From Sialis fuliginosa (lineage: Eukaryota; Arthropoda; Insecta; Megaloptera; Sialidae), in assembly GCA_961205875.1 (NCBI GenBank), contig OY540820.1:6138001-6202000 (forward strand): 64,000 nucleotides of DNA, written 5' to 3'. Shown in pieces: positions 21,420-30,744 of the stretch (its first letter is position 1; each line of letters opens with the position of its first letter). A program made the translations under genes and the position numbers. The notes beneath the pieces are model-generated. The model saw only the letters and a program-made list of their open reading frames with translations, had not been told where the DNA came from and did not search any database.

Positions 21420-21660
21420 ACTACACCATCACAATTTCCCCCCAAGTCCGTTTCTGTTTTAGTCGGTTGTCCTTGCGGCGAAGGACCCACGTAAGCTAGC
21501 ATTTAATTTTCCGGTAGTGTGATCAAATCACAGCTGGATCAGGACGTGTCGACAGACGCAGGCACAATCACATTATACTGTCCTTAAACAGTCGCACGGG
21601 GGTGTGGTTCTAATACATACATGTACATATGTATCTTCCCTTGGGATATTATACGAGCAA
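21420..21660. promoter_or_regulatory. Repeat-free complex sequence (candidate regulatory DNA)
   Basis: Balanced composition with GATCAAATCACAGCTG (E-box CAGCTG), GGACGTGTCGACAGACG and CACATTATACTG. No repeat partner or reading frame. Candidate only. Confidence 0.25.
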
Positions 21661-21844
21661 AACACTTTTTAATTGTAATAATACTATATCTTATTTCTTT
21701 AAAAAGGTGTGGGGGGGGGGGGTGTAAATCATATCCCGAGTTGAAGCTCTTCGATTTATGTTGTACTTCGCATTTACGTACATAATTATTTCCCGATATA
21801 TATATTCCGGAAATTGTTCAGTAATGGCATGTATTTCAATATTT

Positions 21845-22060
21845 TGCTTCTCGCAATACCGAAGATACGAGAAGCTTTGTGATCGTTTTAGAATGAGACA
21901 AAAAAAATGTTTTCCGATTTCAAAATTTTAAATCGATCTTTCCGTTTCACGTCAACACAAACACTTTTCGTTCCGTGTTTGTCTGTCTGTTCGTCTGTGT
22001 ATGTGTGTCTGTCCCCTGAATCTTTGTCGCACGCATAACTCATGATAGCTATAGATAGCA
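21845..22060 (+). repeat. Family D repeat, partial copy
   Basis: Colinear with 12640-12840: ACGAGAAGCTTTGTGATCG, ATGAGACAAAAAAA, TTTTCGTTCCGTG, CACGCATAACTCATGA. Confidence 0.75.
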
Positions 22061-22109
22061 AAATAGCAATAGATAGCTTATAAATCAATTTTATAATATA
22101 ATGATTTTA

Positions 22110-22932
22110 ACCTCCCCCCCCCCCTCTCTCAACCCTAAACTCTTAAATGTATTAGCATAAAAAATATAAAGCTAATTTTCATAGGATTTATACATATAGC
22201 TGACCTTCAATATTTATATTATATTATATTTTTGCCCCTTGTCACAGATGAAGGGTAGTAATTGATATTTTTCAATCCGGTGCGAAAAATTTTACATAAG
22301 TGTAGGAACCGAGATAAAGAGTTGGAATTTGTCTCATACGATTCGAGGGGAAAAACAAGCAAGTGTTCAATTATAGTAAATAAAAAAAAATTTAACCAAC
22401 AACAAAATATATCTGTATGGTATCAACTATTAAGTATTCAAAACACTAATAAATAATATGATTCTTGGCTTCTGAGTGTAAGCCGCGTCGGTTTGGTCGT
22501 GTTATCGGCCAACGTTTCGTCACACATTGCAGTGGACATCTTCAGTACACTTTTAGAAGGGCCCTGAAGATATCCATTGCAATGTGTGACGAAACGTTGG
22601 CCGATAACACGACAAAACCGATGCGGCTTACACCCAGAAGCCAAGATCTATATCAAGATCACCGCGGAAGCCTCAAGACTAATAAATAATGGTTTTATTT
22701 ATTCACAAAAATATTCCAAATTCTAATTTTGTATTATATTATAAAACAAAATAATCAATTAAAATTAAAATGATTAGTTAAGTTACATAAATAGAACAAT
22801 ATTTTATAGAAATCAATGGGAAATTAAAACCAACCTCAGTTATTCTGAAACACCTGATACTTAAAATAAACATTACAAAAACATAATTTGTTCGTATGTG
22901 ACCGCGAGCCGCGGGTTGGCCAGCCCTGATTT
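22110..22932 (-). mobile_element. hAT-like copy split by a younger retroposon
   Basis: Matches 52314-52910 in reverse: AACTCTTAAATGTA at left, CAAGCAAGTGTTCAAT, TTCACAAAAATATTCC and, at the tip, TTGGCCAGCCCTG, the complement of CAGGGCTGG. The 220-bp palindromic insertion at 22458-22677 interrupts it. No transposase frame. Confidence 0.65.
22458..22677. mobile_element. Palindromic retroposon with 13-bp target duplication and hammerhead-like arms
   Basis: A 220-bp head-to-head palindrome: left arm antisense (22458-22544), short spacer, right arm sense from CCTGAAGATATCC (about 22563) to GAAGCCTCAAG. ACTAATAAATAAT flanks it exactly at 22445-22457 and 22678-22690. The split hAT copy and its uninterrupted relative at 52550 confirm the empty site. 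A 13-bp duplication indicates target-primed reverse transcription. The sense arm reads CTGAAGA, a GTC/GAC-based hairpin, GAAAC, then GTTGGCC. No protein; probably a SINE-sized derivative of a Penelope-like or other ribozyme-bearing retroelement. Confidence 0.7.
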
Positions 22933-23659
22933 ATATAATAGTTATTGGTAGCTATGCATACGCGATCAAAAGTGCAGTAGGAAATAGTCCCCACACTTTA
23001 TTCTTATTTGATATACTTAGAAATATTTATCATCAAGACGAAAACTCAAAAAAAATATATAAAGATATTTTCCACACATAAGGCCAGTATTTTTTCGTGT
23101 TATATTTTCAGTACAAAACATTTCTAGTATTGCAGTCGTAGGCATCTCTTGATTTCATCTCATTTCGTTCCCCCGTCATTTACTTTTTTCCATTTTTTCC
23201 AAAAGAAATATAATCTTTGTGAAACTATCACCTTCATACCAGCGTCTCATCAGAGCAAGGCGCTATGTAGCTTCATGAAGCTCATTTTATTCGAATATGT
23301 AGGATACTGGAGAGGCGTTACGAACGTGAAAGATATACAAACTTTGATTCTATTCATTTGAGCTAACTAAAGCTTAAAGCATCACACGAAATTTAATTGG
23401 GGCTCTAATAAATGTTAACAAGAAAAGACAATTTTAATTTATTAAATTTTTTATCCAAAACTTGCAAATTATGGTTATTTTAATAAAGCCCTATCTTAAA
23501 TCAAAATAAATAATGATTCCAAACGGGCACTGAAAAATTGTTTTTAACATTTCTAAATAGTTATTGAATATAGCCTATGAAATATTGTTTTATGAAGCAT
23601 AAATATTTATTTGAGGATTTGATCGACATAAAACGGTGAAACTAAAATGTGAATCTTAA

Positions 23660-23800
23660 CTTTGGAGTATAAGTCAAGGTTCTTAAAATCAATAATTCAA
23701 GATGTCCACTGTAATGTGCAGCATAACATTGGCCGAGAAAACGACCAGACTTATACCCAAAAGCCAAGATTCATATTATGATCATCGCGGAAGCTTCATT
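23660..23800 (+). mobile_element. Palindromic retroposon family, decayed copy
   Basis: Sense arm AAGATGTCCACTG, ATTGGCCGA, ACCCAAAAGCCAAGATTC, ATCATCGCGGAAGC, with a short antisense remnant (TATAAGTC) to its left. No duplication recognised. Confidence 0.5.
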
Positions 23801-23897
23801 GTTTGTGTGAAATTGAATTTTTATAAAATATCTGAAAATATAAGATGTCTACAAAATTGAACAAGTTTTTAGATGAATTCCAATTTTTTTTGTTATC

Positions 23898-24008
23898 AGT
23901 GTGGGGGTACTGCAGATTGGGTCGTATATAGGCAAATCGGGCCGACTTTTCACAGAATAATCAGCCCAATTTGTTTATAAACGACCCAATCTGCAGTACC
24001 CCCACACT
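23898..24008. repeat. 111-bp hairpin with perfect 28-bp arms
   Basis: AGTGTGGGGGTACTGCAG...GGGTCGT (23898-23925) is exactly complementary to 23981-24008. A further direct CTGCAGATTGGGT copy lies at 24029. No target duplication is obvious. Either a small MITE or a recent local inversion-duplication. Confidence 0.8.
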
Positions 24009-24849
24009 TCTTCCCGACAAATCGGTCCTGCAGATTGGGTGGTGTATAGAGGCCTTTATCTTTTCAGGGCTAAACCACTGAATCGATCTTAGTGAAATTT
24101 AGCAGGGAGATAGCTTGTATTGAGAGGAATGACATAGGCTACTTTGTACCCCGAAAAATGTATTAGATAAAAAATGGGTAAATTATATTTGTAAGAGTGA
24201 CCTGTTTTATCGACTATAACATAAATCTTCTTTTTTTTCTTCTTCTCAAACCATATGCATGATATACATCTTAAAGGAATATATAAAGCTATTTTTATAT
24301 ATTCCTTTTTGTTATTGTGACTTATGGTGTCGATTTTTAATGGCTAATCAATAAAGTAAATGTAAACTAGAGAATAAAGGAATATTATAAACTAATTGTA
24401 AACAAGTAAAGTACCATGGAAGATGTGTGGTTCCAGATCTTCCCTCGATTCAGAAGTTACAAGTCATTTTGTCTTTTATTAATTTTCGACCTCTTTCAGC
24501 CAACTTAGACTCGGGAATTACTGAACCGATTTCAATGCGGTTTTTACCAATAGTTAGATAATTTTTCTTAGCAGTATCGTGGCTATTAATTCTTATAATT
24601 TACGGTTTCAGTATTTTATTAATTTAGGTCGCTATGATCACGTCTCTTTCAAATAATTTGTCGAATAAATAGATGATTTTTGACACATGCTAACAATTAA
24701 ATATTTTGAAATATCTATGTATATTGATTGAAAATTGAAACATAAAGAAACATTTCACTTCCGAGAAAAGTCAAATATCGAAATGAATTATTATGCTTGT
24801 TGCTAACTTATTTATTTATTTATTTATTTTTGATTTTCATATAAATTCT

Positions 24850-25160
24850 GAAACCTGGTGTTTCCTGGGAGTTTGAAAATATAATTTTACACGATTTTCT
24901 CAATAACTACTAAACGGATTTTATTCCGGTTTTCACTAATGGATAGATAAACTTTAGGTGTATAATTTTTGTATATTTTGTGTAAATTTCATTATATTGG
25001 AAAAAACCAATTTGCGGTGAATCGTATGTTGTGGGTATGTTGGGTGAGCAAGTTAGGTGGGCATGTCGGGTGGGTATGATTACTTTATGTTTGATTGAAT
25101 TAATATTTCCGGGTAACATCGGGTCCAATGCGCTAGTTAGTAATAATACCAAAAATCACT
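24850..25160 (+). mobile_element. Single-unit relative of the 163-bp array element
   Basis: Colinear with 6760-6960: ACTACTAAACGGATTT, TTTTGTGTAAATTTCA, GCGGTGAATCGT, then short GTTGGGTGAGC/GTTAGGTGGGC/GTCGGGTGGGT units and ACATCGGGTCCAATGCGC. Only one long unit is present. Confidence 0.75.
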
Positions 25161-25194
25161 GAAAAAGTTATATTCCTTCCTAAAAAGTAAGTAT

Positions 25195-25570
25195 CCAATT
25201 TCATGCGTTCATAATTCCTCCTCCAAGACGGCCGTAATCCCGATACTCACCGCTAGAACGCACCCCAACCCCACAAGGGATGCGTCGCGCAGCCCACCCA
25301 ATCGTGAAATTATATTGCAACAGGCTTACACAACGTGCGCACCAATACCAGACACACGTTACGAATCCTATCTCTCTCACGACCACTGCATATCTCGCGG
25401 TACGTACGTCTTTAATGACGCTCATCAATCCGTGATGACTATAAGCGTGCATAGATGTCGACAAATCAACGACATACGTTGTATGTTTGCATCTCACACA
25501 CACCCGTCGAGGTGGGTGGGTGACGTATGTCTGTGATGATACGCAGCAATTCGCGATGACTATAGATGCC
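25195..25570. promoter_or_regulatory. GC-richer, repeat-free island (candidate regulatory DNA)
   Basis: About 375 bp of balanced, CpG-containing sequence. Overlapping open frames of 70-100 codons occur on both strands but none has a domain, and none begins in a convincing context. A near-palindrome ACATACGTTGTATG and a TGACGTATGTCTGTGATGA stretch are present. Confidence 0.3.
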
Positions 25571-25579
25571 GATTATATG

Positions 25580-25800
25580 GCTAGATACAGAAACCGACCT
25601 CATCTTGTTTTGTACATAGGATTTTCGACCATAAGGGTTTTGGTTCGATGCTCTTGTATGTGTAAGGGGGTTGTTTCAAGGATTTGGGTTTTTGATCCTT
25701 CCATTGTTTGGATTAGAAAGTTTCGGCTTTTGGTTTGTTTTTTATTGCGGTGTTTCGGTGTATTTGGTAATTTAGATTTGGCTTGAAATTTTGATAGATA
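25580..25800 (+). other. G/T-skewed segment
   Basis: Plus strand is almost free of C over ~200 bp with many TTTGG and GGGTTTT runs, which keeps a 99-codon frame open. Composition, not coding, explains the frame. No element recognised. Confidence 0.5.
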
Positions 25801-26245
25801 ATATTATGTATTGTAGACATACGCTGAATTGAAAAAGTAGCATATATTTTATATACAGAATGTTCCAATTTAATATATACACTACAGTTACCGAGCATTA
25901 AAAAAAGTAGGACATTAAAGATAAATTTAATGTTTCCTTTTAACTCAATCGTTCCCGAGGATTTTTTTGTTACCGATATTGCTGATTTTTCTGTCATCAA
26001 TTCATACCTTTCTATGTATACTAAAACTCCAGAACTTTGGTAATTGCATTGTTGATGTATTCAGTCCAATACTCGAAAATAAGTATGATTTCAAACCCAT
26101 TCGAATTAAAATAATCTTACATCAAACGCAAAATCTTAACAAACGCGATCTGTTACATATTCATATACACAACGCTGGTCACGATTGGGTTAAGTTCAAA
26201 AATATTCTCATAAAGTTAAAAACAAATTAATCATATAATTAACCT

Positions 26246-26394
26246 GTCTTGAGGTTTCCGCAGTGATCTTGATATGGATCTTGGCTTCTGGGTGTAAGTC
26301 GCGTCGATTTAGTCGTGTTATCGGCCAACGTTTTGTCACACATTGCAGTGGACATCTTCAGCTTACTCCCAGAAGCCAAGATCCATAACAAGAT
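26246..26394. mobile_element. Palindromic retroposon family copy
   Basis: Full antisense arm starting GTCTTGAGGTTTCCGC and ending GACATCTTCAG, fused to a partial sense arm CCCAGAAGCCAAGATCC. No clean target duplication. Confidence 0.65.
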
Positions 26395-26885
26395 AAATTC
26401 AAATTTAATTTTTCATACTTTCTCGTGACTTGAAAATTCAGCATTTTTTAATTCTGATATCTAAACGAACATGCTTTATTTATGAGGTGGCGTATTTTTT
26501 TAAGAATTTGGGAAGGCTCATGAAAAAATTATATTTTCAATAATAATAAAATTAATAATATTGAAGAGCTTAAATTGACTTTTTAGATATGGTTGAATTT
26601 GTTTTCACGTTAGACATAAAATATAGGTTGTCATTATTACAAAATTCGATGTCTTGATTATCTATCTTCATTAAAAATTAAAATTAATTTATTATTTAAA
26701 TATATATAAAATAAAATACACAATAAAACTAACATTAAATAAGATATACCTATTACAATAATACTAATAGACTTTAATTAAAAACACATACAGTGATTCC
26801 TAATTAAGACACGTCTTTTTTATTATAACTGGTTTAATAAAAAAACAATTAATATTAAATAAAAACAGCAACCTACAAAAACTAA

Positions 26886-27261
26886 GAAAATAAAAACAAG
26901 CTACCTAATATTAATGAGAACATTTCTACAGCTAATTAAGAAAACATCAAGTATTTAGATGTGACAAAGTGTAACGCGGTGATTCGTTTTGGTACCACTG
27001 TATTATTTAACTTAGAAAATAAAAACAAGGTAATATTAATGAAGACATTTCTACATCTAATTAAGAAAACATAAAATATTTAGATGTGACAAAGTGTAAC
27101 GCGGCGATTCGTTTTGGTACCACTGTATTATTTAAGTAAGAAAATAAAAACAAGGTAATATTAATGAAGACATTTCTACATCTAATTAAGAAAACATCAA
27201 ATATTTAGATGTGACAAAGTGTAACGCGGCGATTCGTTTTGGTACCACTGTATTATTTAAT
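26886..27261 (+). repeat. 125-bp tandem array, three copies
   Basis: CTAATTAAGAAAACAT at 26932, 27057 and 27182 gives an exact 125-bp period. Each unit carries AGATGTGACAAAGTG, TAACGCGG and TTTTGGTACCACTG. Units two and three are nearly identical; the first differs slightly. No relative elsewhere in the window. Confidence 0.9.
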
Positions 27262-29000
27262 AAACTAATGACGTTTTCCACGCGGATCACCTATGCACTG
27301 ACCCCGGCGTAGCCTGCGCTTGTTTTGTTATAATACGCATATCAGTATTTTCATATTTGTATCATATTTTTATATCGGAATTAACGCCACATAAAATACC
27401 CAAACATGCGGTTCCACTTGTATGGACTAATAAAAATATGCTGTGGTTTTTAATTTTATATGTGTATAGGTATGTTAAAACACAGGGTTGGGTTCATACA
27501 CCTCACTTTATAATTCGTGTCGCTTTCTATGGATATTAATTCACAATATTTCCTTAAAAATCAGATGCTAGTAGTGCAACAAACAAAATCTGTTAATGTT
27601 ATTAGTTTCATGAGTGTTAAAACGTGTTTTAATTGCTGCGAATTATTTGTATATGAATAGAGCCATGTTATATTCTAATATATTTAACTGAAGCATCTGA
27701 TTTCGACATATGGAATAACTTAAATATACATGTAACTAGATTTTTAAATGTAATTTATCTAAAAAAAAGAAGATATTAGAAAAGCAGTCTCACACAAAAT
27801 ATAGGGTTCATATCTGCCAAATTTACTTTACTTAATATTCCGTAATATACTCACTTTCATAAGCAACCATTTTTTTAAGTGGTCAGTTTGGAAATGTTTT
27901 AACTTGCAATTAGTTCGTTTTAGCAGAACTGTTTTTGTATAACTGATATTTTATATAAAACTAATACATTACCATTATTGGTCTGCACCAGCCCTGTATT
28001 AACTTTTGTTCTATATGGAGGGACACTAAATTATGTTTACAAATACTACAGTCTGGGTATGTAACATTAAGCTATTTTTAATAAGGTAGCTTTATTTTTA
28101 AAACAGGAGAAAATACCAACTGTAATAATTTTTATTTATATACATTAGGTCAGATAAAAATAAATTAAAAATACAAATGATAACAATAGAATCAGTCACG
28201 AAGAATCAGATTATACCCAAGAACCAAGACTCACATATAAAAAATAATTCAAGTAAGGTACTGGCACCAGTCATGACCGCTATTAGAGCTAGGTTTGCTG
28301 TTTTTGTGTTACTATTTTACTGTCCTTTACCTAACAAAAAGTTTAAAGCAAAAACAGCTGTATTTCAACAAAACACCATAAAAAATTAATTATTCTACTC
28401 GTAGTACAGATAAATACTAATAATATTTTCCCTGGCTATGTTCAATATTCCATTATTTCCCTAACCTACAAATTTCTCAAGATCTCTATACCTAAATTCG
28501 AATATTCTACAGTTAACTACCTACCAAACAGTAAAAAGCAGAATCTATCGTATGTCAAAACATCATATGCAATAAATAAATTAAAAACTACGATTTATTT
28601 TATTAAACCAACACATCTGTCTTTATCAAAAGACCGACATTATATTGCAATCAATAAATTTATGAAATTCTAAAACAGGGCTTGGCGTCCTTCCATTGTT
28701 TCATGACATAGATTCTGCAGACAGAACAAAATAAATTTCGCTACTTCAATGAATATGAACAAGCTATACTTAATTCTTTATCATAGAATAATACGTCTAG
28801 AGTTCTGGTTAAAAGTCACATCTCAAAGATTGATTGAATTAATTTAATTTTTTATCCTTAAGGTAATATCTTCGGAAGATCCAGACATTCGTTAAGGAGG
28901 GAGTGATTGGTGATGTTAATTTTTCATTTTCTTGTTAAGATTGTAATAGTAAAAAGGCTGGAATGGGTGCCATGGAATTTTTATGCGCTGTGATAAAAGA
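27262..29000. other. AT-rich intergenic
   Basis: No gene. 28179-28250 weakly resembles the palindromic retroposon arm (ATACCCAAGAACCAAGA). 28254-28310 is an end fragment of the TAAGGTAC MITE family (TAAGGTACTGGCACCAGT). Confidence 0.5.
28254..28310 (-). mobile_element. TAAGGTAC-family MITE end
   Basis: TAAGGTACTGGCACCAGT followed by ACCGCTATTAGAGC, the inverted counterpart of the right end at 3400-3440. Confidence 0.6.
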
Positions 29001-29009
29001 TAGACAAAA

Positions 29010-29340
29010 ATGAATTGAGCATAAATTATAGATACTAATATTTTCTACAATTTTTATCTAAAAAAATTTTTTTAATTCGTTCCATATCAAAAATAATTAG
29101 AAAAATTTAAAAATTGACAAGAGTAAACATGTTTTAAAAAAAATAGGATGTTTTCTTCCCATATAAAAATTAATTCTAGTTTTTACTTTTCTATGTTTTG
29201 TCATTTTTGAGTTACAGCGCTTACAGATCGACAGACAGATAGACATCATTGCAAAAACAGTCAGAATGGATTCAGAGAGTCGAAATGAATAGTTCCATCA
29301 AAATCTCGGAAAAAAAGAATGTATTTTCATATATTTTTTG
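29010..29340 (+). repeat. Family R fragment
   Basis: AGTTACAGCGCTTACAGA, GACAGACAGATAGACATC and AGTCAGAATGGATTCAG match 1630-1720; flanks diverge. Confidence 0.7.
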
Positions 29341-29633
29341 ATAAGTGGACTTAGCCATGTTTGCTTCTGAATAGCAAGCGACCCTTGTAAGAACTTGGAA
29401 TTCAAATCTCGAGCCAGTCTTGAGTGTTGTTGGCGCGGTGTTGTGCGAGAAGGAACGGCCGGAATGTCATATTCACTACAAATGGTCTGGAACCATGAAC
29501 AGGCCCGCCGACCATGTTAAAGGTCAATCTCAGGGACGGAGTTAACTCTTGAAATGTAAAGGGAGGCTCTTGTAGGATATGTACATCTACATACATATAT
29601 TTATAATAATAAAAATAAATTTTCTGTCTAAAA

Positions 29634-29994
29634 CAGAGGTGTACCGGAATTCCGGCCAGATCTTACGATGTAGATTTAAAGTGAATATTTTAACGTCACT
29701 TATTTTTATATTATATTATTATTAACAGTATAAATGTAATTACATTCGATCGAAAAGAACGTCTGCTATACAAATAATTTAACGAAATTATAACTGTAAA
29801 ATAGTTTTACGAAGCTGAAAAAATTGCAAAATATGTAGAAAACACAATTTTTATAATTTATTATATTTCCTTAAAGAAATACCATATAGAACAATGTTAT
29901 ATTAATTTAAGATAATAATCTATGTATTTATATTTAAAATATAATAGAAGTGACGATAGACGTGAATTCCGGTCGGAATTCCGGTACACCTCTA
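29634..29994. mobile_element. hAT-like MITE, 361 bp, perfect 8-bp duplication
   Basis: Ends CAGAGGTGTACCGGAATTCC and GGAATTCCGGTACACCTCTA are inverted apart from the outermost base. GTCTAAAA flanks exactly at 29626-29633 and 29995-30002. AT-rich non-coding interior. Confidence 0.85.
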
Positions 29995-30079
29995 GTCTAA
30001 AAGTTAATAATTTATTGAAGAAAATAAATATATCCATAGATGCCGAGTTATATTTTATATATATTTTGTTGTAAAATAT

Positions 30080-30420
30080 TCCCTTACAATATTTTACCTC
30101 AATTTATTTTAAAAATTCGTGTTTTGTTTTTCTACATTGATATTTGCTTGAACATATTAATTAAATGTCATTTTGACGTTTGCATTTTAGATTTAGATTG
30201 AAATTCTCAAAAAATTAAAAATATGCGAAAAAATAATCAGGTGCGTTTTAAGAACAATTTCAAACTAATATTTTTTAGTAAAATTGTATAAAAATTAAAT
30301 GGTTAACCAATTCCAGGTAATTTATCTAAACACTATCGGTTTTTATTTAAATTGTTGAATAATTAACTACCTTTGGTGAATTTAGCACGAGGAAGCACTG
30401 TGCATTTACTTGGCAGATAT
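30080..30420 (+). repeat. Family D repeat, right portion
   Basis: Colinear with 13020-13310: TATTCCCTTACAA, TTTTTTAGTAAAATTG, CACGAGGAAGCACTGTGC. Followed by the CTCAAACCGTTCTTGAGATATG repeat also at 10770 and 55270. Confidence 0.7.
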
Positions 30421-30557
30421 TTTTTGTATAGAACATGATGCGAAAAGTTGAAATTTTTAAACCGCAGATCTATATCTCAAACCGTTCTTGAGATATGGCC
30501 TCTCAATGCTTCAACTAAAAAAAAAATTAAATAAATCTTAAACATGTCATTTTTTAG

Positions 30558-30730
30558 GATCTTGGCTTCTGGGTGTAAGCCGCGTCAGTTTGGTCGTGTT
30601 ATCGGCCAACGTTTCGTCACACATTCTAAAAGTGTACTTTTAGAAGAGTCCTGAAGACGTCCAACTGACGCAGCTTGCATCCAGAAGCCAAGATTCATAT
30701 CAAGATCACCGAGGAAGCCTCAAGACTTGT
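30558..30730. mobile_element. Palindromic retroposon with 14-bp target duplication
   Basis: Second well-bounded copy of the 22458 family. ATGTCATTTTTTAG occurs exactly at 30544-30557 and 30731-30744. Antisense arm GATCTTGGCTTCTGGG to CACACATT, a spacer with AAAAGTGTACTTTT, then sense CCTGAAGACGTCC to GCCTCAAGACTTGT. Both copies end with the same CCTCAAGACT-type 3' sequence, which defines the element's true tail. Confidence 0.75.
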
Positions 30731-30744
30731 ATGTCATTTTTTAG

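Noticed and set aside
22438-22689. Two overlapping frames (MASGCKPHRF / MASECKPRRF) as genes
   Set aside because: They are the two arms of the palindromic retroposon read on opposite strands, which explains their near-identical peptides.
25487-25786. 99-codon plus-strand frame
   Set aside because: Kept open by C depletion of the strand; no homology or splice context.
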